Origin: CBDDBK01 sp965225715
GTDB lineage: Bacteria; Bacteroidota; Bacteroidia; Cytophagales; Flammeovirgaceae
DNA: 64,000 nt
Direction of reading: 5' to 3'
Assembly (NCBI GenBank): GCA_965225715.1
Contig: CBDDBK010000003.1
Span: forward strand, 124,001-188,000
The notes beneath the pieces were generated by a model that did not search any database, was not told the DNA's origin, and saw only the letters and a program-made list of their open reading frames with translations. The translations under genes were made by a program, and so were the position numbers. Shown here one piece after another: positions 53,602-61,613 of the stretch; the first letter of the stretch is position 1; each line of letters opens with the position of its first letter.

Positions 53602-55902
53602 ATGATAAAGCAAAGTGCGTATTTTATCTTTATCCTTTTTTATCCTTTTTTTACTGTTTATGCCCAAGATACAGAAATATACAAAGAAGGAGATATTTAT
53701 TTTGAAGTAGCTAATTATAAAGAAGCTCTAAAAAAATATTCAAGCATAGAAAATGTTTATTTAAAAGATGTATTTTTAAAATATAAAATAGGTGTATGTT
53801 ATTTAGAGTCAAGTAACTATAAACATAAATCTATAGATTATTTTAACTTTTGTATTAAATATAAGTCATCCAAAATACCTGATGATGTTTACTTTTATTT
53901 AGGAAAAGCTTACCATTATGGTTATAAGTTTCTAAAGGCTATAAACATGTTTAATACTTACTTAGAAAGTCCCAATTCAAGTAAGTTGCGACAGGAAGAG
54001 GCTCGTAGAATGATAACTATTTGTGAAAATGCAACCTATGCCTATAACCATCCATTAAAGGATATAGTTGCTAAACCAATGTCTTTTCCTGTTAATAGTT
54101 CTTATGATGATATAGCTCCAGTAATTGCTAATCGTGGGCTGCTTTTGGTTACTGCTTCCAATAAGCCTCATAACACAATATATTTAATCAAAAATGTTTC
54201 CGAAGTCCTGTATAGCAACAGCACAAAAAATAAAAATTATTCTATATATTTTTCTTATCCTCGTGGTATTGATTGGAGCTTCCCAGAAAGTTTAAAAATA
54301 AATACTAATAAAAAAAATGTTATACCTTTATCTTTTAATAATAGTGGCGATCAAATGCTGATAAGCATTAGTACAGATCTAGACGATCAAACTTTTTATA
54401 TCATTTATAATAAGGGTAATAACAACTGGAGTAGTCCTAAAAAATTAGATAATACTATTAATTCAATTTATAAAGAAAAAGGAGGTCACTTTTCTAATAA
54501 TGGACAAGTCATTTATTTTGCAAGTAACAGACCTGGTGGATACGGTGGATATGATATTTATAAATCTATTAAACAAGGAAAAGAATGGTTAGATCCAGAA
54601 AACTTAGGTGAAAATATTAATACTATATATGATGAAATTAACCCTTACATACATGTAGACCATAGAACATTATATTTCAGTTCTAATGGACACAACACTA
54701 TGGGAGGATTTGATATTTTTAGAAGCCGACAAGATGGCTATTCTTGGATTAAGGCTCAAAACTTAGGCTATCCCTTAAATACACCTTTTAATGAAACACA
54801 CTATACTCAAATTGTAGAAGATACTAATGTTTATATAGCAAGCGACAGGTTTAATAAAAACTCTATTGGAAATAATGATATTATTGAGGTTGTTAGGTTT
54901 AATAGAAATTTACCTGTAACTATGGTTAATGGTATTATTAATATTTTTAAAGATAAGAAACAAATAAATGTTAAACTTCAAGTTATTGATAAAGAAACAA
55001 ATAAACTTCAAAAATATGTTTATAACCCTACTGATGAATCTGGGCGTTTTTTTATGATTTTAAGAAATAATAAGCATTATACCATTAAAATTCTAGATGG
55101 ATTTAATAACTATATCTATGAAACAGATATATCTATTCCTAAAAATAGTTATAATTACCAGTTAAATAAGACTATCCATATTAACTCTATCCAACTTTTT
55201 GATCAAATTATAGGAGAAAGAACAGATATAACAGAAAGTAGTCATAAAGTTATCAGGGATTTGGATTTATCTTTATCTAAAGGTGTTCAAGATATAAAAT
55301 ATGAAGCTCTTGTATTATTAATGGGGCGTATTATAGAACGGGCAGATTTTTTGGGATTAGAAACGATTAATAGTTTAGAAGAAGAACTTTTTAAACCTCA
55401 AAAGAAAAAAGAAAATTTAGAAGACAATTATTATACGTCTATGTTGGATAAGATAGAATATATTATTGAAACAACAAATACACTTGCTTTAAAAGATTTA
55501 AACAAAATTGTAGAAAGATATAGTAAAACTAAGTTTTTTCACAAGGATAAAAGTAAAGATAAAAAAGTTATTATTGATTATAATTTAAAATATAAAAATG
55601 ACTTTAGCGATATCACCTTTGAAGATAAAAATAATATTGAAATGCTTATAAATTTACTTAAGCAAGATCAATCTTTATTTTTAGAAATCAAGTGGACTAA
55701 AAATGAATTTAGTCAAGAAGACAAAGACTTAAATATAGAATCTACTTTAAATAGTTTGAAAGATTTGTTTGAAACTAAAGAATTAGCAAATAACCGTTAT
55801 AAATTATCTCAAGATTTAAGTCAAAATACTAACCAAAGTTTTATTTCTCCTCAATATTATCAGCTATACAATTTACGTTTCTTGATTTTACAACAGGAAT
55901 AA
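53602..55902 (+). CDS. Secreted TPR and PD40-repeat protein lacking an OmpA domain
   Basis: A 766-residue protein with a signal peptide ending near VYAQ (residue about 22), TPR-like repeats (about 25-140, EVANYKEALKKYSS and FYLGKAYHYGYKFLKAINMF) and a PD40 propeller (about 150-430, IYFASNRPGGYGGYDIYKSI and RTLYFSSNGHNTMGGFDIFR). A carboxypeptidase-regulatory-like segment follows (about 435-520). The last 220 residues are charged and helical, without the OmpA peptidoglycan-binding domain. It is a paralogue of the PorE-like protein at 34133 that may have lost its anchor. A role in the type IX or envelope machinery is inferred. Confidence 0.75.
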   Translation: MIKQSAYFIFILFYPFFTVYAQDTEIYKEGDIYFEVANYKEALKKYSSIENVYLKDVFLKYKIGVCYLESSNYKHKSIDYFNFCIKYKSSKIPDDVYFYLGKAYHYGYKFLKAINMFNTYLESPNSSKLRQEEARRMITICENATYAYNHPLKDIVAKPMSFPVNSSYDDIAPVIANRGLLLVTASNKPHNTIYLIKNVSEVLYSNSTKNKNYSIYFSYPRGIDWSFPESLKINTNKKNVIPLSFNNSGDQMLISISTDLDDQTFYIIYNKGNNNWSSPKKLDNTINSIYKEKGGHFSNNGQVIYFASNRPGGYGGYDIYKSIKQGKEWLDPENLGENINTIYDEINPYIHVDHRTLYFSSNGHNTMGGFDIFRSRQDGYSWIKAQNLGYPLNTPFNETHYTQIVEDTNVYIASDRFNKNSIGNNDIIEVVRFNRNLPVTMVNGIINIFKDKKQINVKLQVIDKETNKLQKYVYNPTDESGRFFMILRNNKHYTIKILDGFNNYIYETDISIPKNSYNYQLNKTIHINSIQLFDQIIGERTDITESSHKVIRDLDLSLSKGVQDIKYEALVLLMGRIIERADFLGLETINSLEEELFKPQKKKENLEDNYYTSMLDKIEYIIETTNTLALKDLNKIVERYSKTKFFHKDKSKDKKVIIDYNLKYKNDFSDITFEDKNNIEMLINLLKQDQSLFLEIKWTKNEFSQEDKDLNIESTLNSLKDLFETKELANNRYKLSQDLSQNTNQSFISPQYYQLYNLRFLILQQE

Positions 55903-55938
55903 TTCTTTTATATCTCTCTCTAAAAGTTTAACCTTACT

Positions 55939-57282
55939 TTGAATATTTTTATCAAAAAAACCGCCCTAACAATAGCAATAGTCATAGGGTTTACCATTGT
56001 ATTTTTCCTAATCTCAGTAAGAAAAGTCCAACCTACAGAAGCTGTTCAGAAAAAAATGTTAAAACAACTTGGTGTTATAAATCTTAATGAAACAACAACT
56101 TCGAATATTAAAGTTGGCTGGGCTAAAGAAAATATTACGCCTAAATATTTAAGCAATATGGCTGGTTATGGTCTAAGAAAAACCAATATTGCTCATGACT
56201 CTTTGTATCTTAGAGTAATGATTTTTGAGACTATAAACCCTATCCAAAAATTTGTTTTTTTAAATATTGATCTGCTTATTTTTCCACCCGAATTAAGCAG
56301 AATGCTTCTTTCAGATTTTAGTAAGATAGGTATTCCAGAAGACCGTATTTATATGACTGCTACACATACACATAATGGATTTGGTAACTGGGATAATAGT
56401 TTAATTTCAAAGTTTACCATTGGAAACTATAGCTCTAAACTCATGACAATACTTAAAACTAAAATGTTAAAAGCAGTTCAACAAGCAAATAAAAATACCG
56501 ATTTTGCCCATATAAGTTATCAGGAAACGGATATAAAAGAATGGGTTCGAAATCGTTTGTCCTCAAAAGGTAAAGTAGATTCAAAACTTAGAATTATTAA
56601 TATAATTCGTAAAGATAAACAAACAGCTTGTATCACCAATTTTTCAGCACACCCAACTTGCTTAAATGCTTCGAATAAAGTTTTTAGCAGAGATTATCCA
56701 GGTGTCTTGGTAGACCATTTAGAATATGATAGTAGTATAGATTTTGCTATTTTTACCAGTGGAGCTGTAGCCAGCCATTCGGTTAAAAGTCACAATTTAA
56801 AAGATTTTCAACTTACCGATAGTCTTGGAAAATTATTGGCAAATAAAATACTTGCTATCAATAAAAATCAAGTTTTAAAACCGCTTAATACTATATTTTC
56901 TAAACGTATCAATCTTAAAATTCCAAAATCTCAAATGCATATCGGCAAAGGATGGGTTATACGTCCTTGGCTTTTTGAACTCTTAATGGGAAAGTTAAAG
57001 GCCCATGTTAGTCTCTTTCGTTTAAATAATATAACCTTTATTGGTTTGCCTTGCGATTTTTCCGGAGAAATTGCTCTTGAACGTGAACTATATTTAAAAG
57101 CAAAAACCTACAACCAAAATCTTATTCTATCTAGTTTTAATGGCGCTTATATTGGCTATATTACTTTAGATCGCTATTATTTAACCAAAAATCATTCAGA
57201 AGTAAAAGAAATGAATTGGTTTGGACAGGGTGGAGAAAATTATTTTGGAAGTCTTATAGAGCGTATAATCAGTTTTGAATAA
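55939..57282 (+). CDS. Neutral/alkaline ceramidase N-terminal-domain-like protein
   Basis: A 447-residue protein starting at TTG 55939 with an N-terminal membrane or signal segment (IAIVIGFTIVFFLISV). It has features of the neutral ceramidase catalytic domain: VGWAKENITP, GYGLRKTN, the zinc-site histidines in TATHTHNGFGNWD and NFSAHPTCL. Neutral ceramidases cleave sphingolipid amides; the domain also occurs in bacterial proteins of unknown substrate (family knowledge). The C-terminal Ig-like domain of classical ceramidases is missing. It lies 36 bp after the PD40 protein gene, so they may be cotranscribed. Confidence 0.78.
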   Translation: MNIFIKKTALTIAIVIGFTIVFFLISVRKVQPTEAVQKKMLKQLGVINLNETTTSNIKVGWAKENITPKYLSNMAGYGLRKTNIAHDSLYLRVMIFETINPIQKFVFLNIDLLIFPPELSRMLLSDFSKIGIPEDRIYMTATHTHNGFGNWDNSLISKFTIGNYSSKLMTILKTKMLKAVQQANKNTDFAHISYQETDIKEWVRNRLSSKGKVDSKLRIINIIRKDKQTACITNFSAHPTCLNASNKVFSRDYPGVLVDHLEYDSSIDFAIFTSGAVASHSVKSHNLKDFQLTDSLGKLLANKILAINKNQVLKPLNTIFSKRINLKIPKSQMHIGKGWVIRPWLFELLMGKLKAHVSLFRLNNITFIGLPCDFSGEIALERELYLKAKTYNQNLILSSFNGAYIGYITLDRYYLTKNHSEVKEMNWFGQGGENYFGSLIERIISFE

Positions 57283-57391
57283 GCAAAATTTAGTTGATTT
57301 TCAGTATTTTATAATATAAAAATGAGATAAGTTTTTATACCAAATATTAAATAATTAAGACTCAATAGAATTATAGTCAAATATTTAATTT

Positions 57392-57917
57392 TATAGTAAT
57401 GCTATCATATTGATTTGCCTTTTGAGGCATAACCAAACCCGCTCAGCAGGATTTAACTCCGGGCTATAAGCCGGCAAGGGTAAAAGCTATATAGTATCAG
57501 GTAACTTGACCCCTTTAACGGAATGAAAAGAAGCATTATCTATGACTATTATATTCATTTTTAATTTATTATGTTCACTAAAAGACTTGAGGTAATCACT
57601 AAAAAAGCGTTTATCTGTTTTCGATCTATACAGGGAATAGTTGTCTCCTGTTTGCCAAAAGAAGATACCCCAGAGCCAACAATATTTATATTCTATTTGA
57701 TGTTTTCCTGCCGGCTTGAGCCCTCTGCGAGTTAAAACTTTGGCTAAACGAGTAATCAAACCGAAGCGGCTCTCATCCTAAAAATGTAAATCAATAGAGT
57801 CATAGTTACTTCTATAGCCTTGGGTAAGGTTTCTTGCTCAAATTGTTCCACCGCTTTTTTGTCTTTTTTGATATGAGTTTTTCGAGGCACTTTTAACTTG
57901 CTTCCAAAAGCAATAGA
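57392..57917 (-). pseudogene. IS630-family transposase remnant with intact right end
   Basis: On the minus strand: SKLKVPRKTHIKKDKKAVEQ, a frameshift, then IDLHF and a TAG at 57778-57780 where QDESRFGLIT is expected. Then come TGDNYSLYRSKTD, IIVIDNASFHS (second catalytic aspartate) and LPAYSPELNPAERVWLCLKR (third acid). The reading frame ends in a TAA that overlaps the terminal sequence TATAGTAATGCTAT. The N-terminal helix-turn-helix half is missing. The end sequence equals the end of the family A intergenic repeats. Confidence 0.82.
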
Positions 57918-57918
57918 A

Positions 57919-57996
57919 AATGTTAAAAAGAAGTATGAGTCTGAGAATTATGAATGCTTTGACTTATCTTTCTAAGATGAGAATCGTTTTAGTTTA
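57919..57996 (+). pseudogene. Second IS630-type transposase scrap, opposite orientation
   Basis: The plus strand reads NVKKKYESENYECFDLSF, then TAA at 57973-57975, then DENRFSLIM. This is the region around the first catalytic aspartate of IS630 transposases, the same place as in the adjacent minus-strand remnant. Only 26 codons survive, head to head with the other copy. Its end overlaps the stop region of the transporter gene. Confidence 0.6.
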
Positions 57997-59109
57997 ATCA
58001 TGCATTATTTTCTTGGGTGTTGTAATAGACCTAAAATAACCATAGTTTTTATAGTCTTGAAACAACATTTGATAAAATATTTTAACCATAATTAGAGATG
58101 GTATAGCTAATAACATCCCTAAAATGCCACCTATCACAGCACCTGTAATAACAATAAGGAAAATGAGTACCGGGTGGCTATCAATACTTCTAGAAAAAAT
58201 AAAAGGTTGAAAAAAGATATTATCTGCCAGCTGAAGACTACCAAAAACAATAACTATTTTCAGTAAAATAAAAGTATAATCTGAATAGGTTTGCAAATCA
58301 GGATTGGTAGAAAATTCTATAAAAATTCCGATAAGACTTCCGATAAGAGGTCCTAAAAAAGGAATAATATTGGCTAAAGCGGCAAATATGGCTATTAGAA
58401 GTCCATGTTGACTGCCTATAATTAAGAAACCTAACCAACACAATGAAAAAATACAAAGCATCTGAATAAAAACTCCTAAAAGATAATTAGATAATAGAAC
58501 CTCTACCTTAATTAAAGCTGTTATAACTATTTCAAAATAGTAATTAGGGATTAAGTAAACCAAAGCACTTTGAAATAAGTTTTCTTCATAAAGTAGAAAA
58601 AAGGTAATAAAAGAAACTGTTAAAGTTCCAGTTAGCAAACTTCCTGTAAAAGATAAAATCTTGTTTAACAAAGATATATTTAATATTTGGTAGAAATTTT
58701 TGGATAATTCTTCTAAATAATCAAATAAAAAACCTTTCTTTTTGTTAATAGGCAGATAGTCAAGTAAAAAATTTTCTACATAACCAATAGGTTTTTTTAT
58801 ATCTTGAATCACCATATTAAAATCAATACTGGAAATAAAAGTTATTTCATCTTTTATAAGTGGTGAAAGTAGACCTATAAAAGCCCATATTATCAAACCT
58901 ATACCCATAAATACTAGACTTGTACTTAGCCAAACAGGAAGTTGTCTACCAAAAAAAATAAGCCTATTGAGATAGTTAATAGGAATGCGTAAAATAGTGG
59001 AAATTGTCAAAGCAATAATGAGATATATAAAAATTTCAGAGAAAAAATAAATCCCAGTACCTAAAAGACTAAATAAAATTAAAGTGTTAATAAGAAAAGA
59101 TCTTCTCAT
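57994..59109 (-). CDS. AI-2E family transporter (UPF0118/PerM type)
   Basis: A 371-residue polytopic membrane protein with about eight hydrophobic segments and the AI-2E family features: a long periplasmic or cytosolic region in the middle, then GLLIAIFAALANIIPFLGPL, and the C-terminal pair with SHPVLIFLIVITGAVIGGIL. Members export AI-2 or, in other lineages, act as Na+/H+ antiporters or PerM permeases (family knowledge). The last codons abut an IS630 scrap, so the C-terminus may have been altered slightly. Confidence 0.87.
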   Translation of the reverse strand: MRRSFLINTLILFSLLGTGIYFFSEIFIYLIIALTISTILRIPINYLNRLIFFGRQLPVWLSTSLVFMGIGLIIWAFIGLLSPLIKDEITFISSIDFNMVIQDIKKPIGYVENFLLDYLPINKKKGFLFDYLEELSKNFYQILNISLLNKILSFTGSLLTGTLTVSFITFFLLYEENLFQSALVYLIPNYYFEIVITALIKVEVLLSNYLLGVFIQMLCIFSLCWLGFLIIGSQHGLLIAIFAALANIIPFLGPLIGSLIGIFIEFSTNPDLQTYSDYTFILLKIVIVFGSLQLADNIFFQPFIFSRSIDSHPVLIFLIVITGAVIGGILGMLLAIPSLIMVKIFYQMLFQDYKNYGYFRSITTPKKIMHD

Positions 59110-59155
59110 TTTTAGACTAATGGTTTATTTTATGCTTTAAAAATTTATTATGGTG

Positions 59156-59163
59156 CAAATTTA
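59156..59163 (-). promoter_or_regulatory. Candidate -7 element of the AI-2E transporter gene
   Basis: The minus strand reads TAAATTTG, matching TAnnTTTG, 47 bp before the transporter start. No upstream TTTG was found at the right distance. Confidence 0.35.
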
Positions 59164-59188
59164 CAGTTATTTTAGTAGTAATTTTGCT

Positions 59189-59220
59189 TTTGAGCTAATC
59201 TGTTTTTTTGTATACTTTTG
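59189..59220 (+). promoter_or_regulatory. Bacteroidota-type promoter of the decarboxylase gene
   Basis: TTTG at 59189-59192 and TACTTTTG at 59213-59220, 20 bp apart, match the TTTG-N-TAnnTTTG consensus. They lie about 137 bp before the decarboxylase start. Confidence 0.5.
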
Positions 59221-59356
59221 CTTTATCGTTTAAGGTGCTTTAGTCTGCTTTAAATAACGTGATTTTGATATAAAAAAATAGTCATACTGACCGATAAAAT
59301 ATAGAAATATTTGAAATCCGGTATCTAAATATCTATATTTTCAAATATAGAATGGT

Positions 59357-60709
59357 ATGATAAATAATAAAGAAGAAGAACTACAAATGAATACAAAAAC
59401 ATTACCCTTTTCTTTCGAAGTTAAAAATACAACTTTATTTTTTAAAAATATTGATTTAATAACCATAGTTGATCAATACGATACACCTTTAAAATTTACA
59501 GACCTTCAAATTATTGAAAACCAAATTAAAAAAATCCAAACTTACTTCCAAAAACTAAGATCTAAAATTAACTATTCAGGTGCTTACCATTATGCTTATT
59601 GTACCAAGGCAGCCCATTTTAATTTTATCTTAAAAACGGTTATAAATTCTAAAGCTCATATAGAAATAAGCACTAGTGCCGATACCTATTTAATTCAAAA
59701 CTTATGGGAAGAGGGCTATTTAAAAAATCAATCTATTCTTTGTAATGGTTATAAAGATTTTACCTATCTCAATAGAATTATATATTTAAGTGAAAATACA
59801 AACTTAAAAATTATAGCTATTATTGATAATAAAGATGAATGGTATTTTTGGAATAAAAAAACAAATATTTCTTTAGAATTGGGCATAAGACTAACACTTC
59901 CAAACAAAAATAAACCTTTTAAATTTAGTAGATTAGGAATTCCTATATCTGAAATAATACATCTACCTTTTTCAGAGCATCTACATAAAAAAGTAATTAT
60001 GTTGCATTTTTTTATAGGCGATAAAATGGAAGATGAACCCTATTACTGGAATTGTTTGGATGCTGTTTTAACCCTTTACAACTTATTATATAAAAAATAT
60101 AATTGTTTAAAATACCTCAATATTGGAGGTGGTTTACCTGTGGTTTATGATACAGATTCTGTCTTTCCTTTCTTAGAAAAAATAGCTCGTGTTGTTCAAA
60201 AAACCAGTCAAAAAAATAAAATTCAAGAACCTCATATTTTTACAGAATTTGGCAAATTTACAGTAGGCTCTTCGGGTATGACCTTTTATAAAATTCATAC
60301 AGTCAAAAAACAAGATAATAACTGCTATTGGTATTTGATCGATGATTCTTTTATAAGCAGCTTGCCAGATATATGGGGATTAAAGGCGCATTTTTTAGTT
60401 CTACCCCTTAACCATTGGAATAAGAAATGGGTTAATGTGCGTTTAGGCGGCATTTCTTGTGATACCAACGACTATTATCCTCCTGATGGTTCTTATATGA
60501 ATTTACCTGCTGTTTCTAACAAAGATAATCCTCTTTATATTGGTGTTTTTGGTATAGGTGCTTATCAAGAAGCTTTAGCAGGATATGGAAAAATAAGACA
60601 TTGCTTATTGCCGGCTCCGAAATATATTGTAAGAGACCCGCAGCAGAAAATCAAAGTCTTTAGAAATAAGCCAACAACAAATGATATGTTAAAATCTTTG
60701 GGGTATTAG
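59357..60709 (+). CDS. Type III (alanine-racemase-fold) PLP-dependent decarboxylase, arginine-decarboxylase-like
   Basis: A 450-residue protein matching the short arginine-decarboxylase-like group found in Bacteroidota: YHYAYCTKAAHFNFIL (holding the PLP-binding lysine region), SILCNGYKDFTYL, FSRLGIPISEI, LKYLNIGGGLPVVYD (glycine loop), EFGKFTVGSSG and C-terminal GAYQEALAGYGKIRHCLLPAP. The second active-site half includes LGGISCDTNDYY, with the cysteine-aspartate pair. It probably decarboxylates arginine or a related amino acid for polyamine synthesis; carboxynorspermidine or diaminopimelate decarboxylase are less likely alternatives. An internal ATG at residue 11 could also be the start. Confidence 0.75.
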   Translation: MINNKEEELQMNTKTLPFSFEVKNTTLFFKNIDLITIVDQYDTPLKFTDLQIIENQIKKIQTYFQKLRSKINYSGAYHYAYCTKAAHFNFILKTVINSKAHIEISTSADTYLIQNLWEEGYLKNQSILCNGYKDFTYLNRIIYLSENTNLKIIAIIDNKDEWYFWNKKTNISLELGIRLTLPNKNKPFKFSRLGIPISEIIHLPFSEHLHKKVIMLHFFIGDKMEDEPYYWNCLDAVLTLYNLLYKKYNCLKYLNIGGGLPVVYDTDSVFPFLEKIARVVQKTSQKNKIQEPHIFTEFGKFTVGSSGMTFYKIHTVKKQDNNCYWYLIDDSFISSLPDIWGLKAHFLVLPLNHWNKKWVNVRLGGISCDTNDYYPPDGSYMNLPAVSNKDNPLYIGVFGIGAYQEALAGYGKIRHCLLPAPKYIVRDPQQKIKVFRNKPTTNDMLKSLGY

Positions 60710-60726
60710 CGGGTAAGGTTTTTTAT

Positions 60727-60857
60727 CTAATAGACTTTATGTTGTAAAATTTTTTGGTGATTTTAGACATTTTGAAATATTTGGTTTTCAATAAAATACA
60801 TTTTGTGCATTTTATCCCATGCAAAAAAATTAGTGCATAGAGTCTAATGTATAAATC
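60727..60857. repeat. Inverted repeat after the decarboxylase gene (family D)
   Basis: TCTAATAGACTTTATG and CATAGAGTCTAATGTA are imperfect inverted repeats about 130 bp apart. The block ACTTTATGTTGTAAAATTTTTT also occurs near 21960. No ORF inside. Confidence 0.45.
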
Positions 60858-60878
60858 AAACATTCTTCATGACACGTG

Positions 60879-61403
60879 TTATCCAAAAATTTGTTGTACT
60901 TCATCTTTTAGGGCTTTTTGCGTTTGAAATAAAATATCATCTTCTGTGCTTGTTTCTATGAGTTGTTTAACAAAGGAGGTAGAATTGTTGTCTTTTTTAC
61001 CTTGAAAAGGAATAGCTACATGATTAATTAAAGTAATTATTTGTTCTTTGGCTTGAGTAATACTAATCCAAACAGGGTGGGAAATATAAATTTGTTGTGT
61101 TAGATTATGACTGTATTCGGAACGAATTTCGTTTAAAAGAACATGTTGAATTTGGGCAATATCCAATTTTTGATAATCAACACGCGCTAAAAGTTGTTCT
61201 ATTTGGATACGTTCTAAAAATAAAATCATACGCTCATAAGCCTGTAAACGTAGAGGTAAAGTTATTTCAGTATATTTTTTAGTATGGTCTAAGATTTTTT
61301 CTTGATATTGTTTAGCTACTAAAGACTTAGTTGTCAAATACATACCATATAAAACTAAAGCCGAAGGAATAAGAATTTGAATCAACTGTTTAATAATATC
61401 CAT
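60879..61403 (-). CDS. Membrane-anchored protein resembling the DUF7935 family
   Basis: A 174-residue protein with one N-terminal transmembrane helix (residues about 5-25, LIQILIPSALVLYGMYL), then a long helical domain with TLPLRLQAYERMILFLERI, NEIRSEYSHNLTQQIYIS and a C-terminal amphipathic region. This layout matches the small Bacteroidota family now called DUF7935, from memory and not verified. Function unknown. It is divergent from ispG. Confidence 0.65.
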   Translation of the reverse strand: MDIIKQLIQILIPSALVLYGMYLTTKSLVAKQYQEKILDHTKKYTEITLPLRLQAYERMILFLERIQIEQLLARVDYQKLDIAQIQHVLLNEIRSEYSHNLTQQIYISHPVWISITQAKEQIITLINHVAIPFQGKKDNNSTSFVKQLIETSTEDDILFQTQKALKDEVQQIFG

Positions 61404-61613
61404 TATAGAATTAGGAACTAAAAATTATAAATTATAAATTATGACAATCAATGAGTAGAGCTAAAAAATATAATATCATGAGTCCATTTTAAGTTATAAG
61501 CAAATATAAATAAAATCTATTATTAATTTAAAAATTAAGAATTAATAATTAGGAGTTTAGTAAATTAAAATTATGTAAATCAATTATTTAATGTATAATT
61601 TATCATTCATTAC

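Noticed and set aside
48277..57975. In-frame TAA/TAG at glutamine positions in several remnants, hinting at stop-codon reassignment
   Set aside because: All such stops are in transposase or truncated-gene remnants that carry other lesions. Intact housekeeping genes end at TAA, TAG or TGA at the expected length and contain no internal stops, so C-to-T decay of CAA/CAG explains them.
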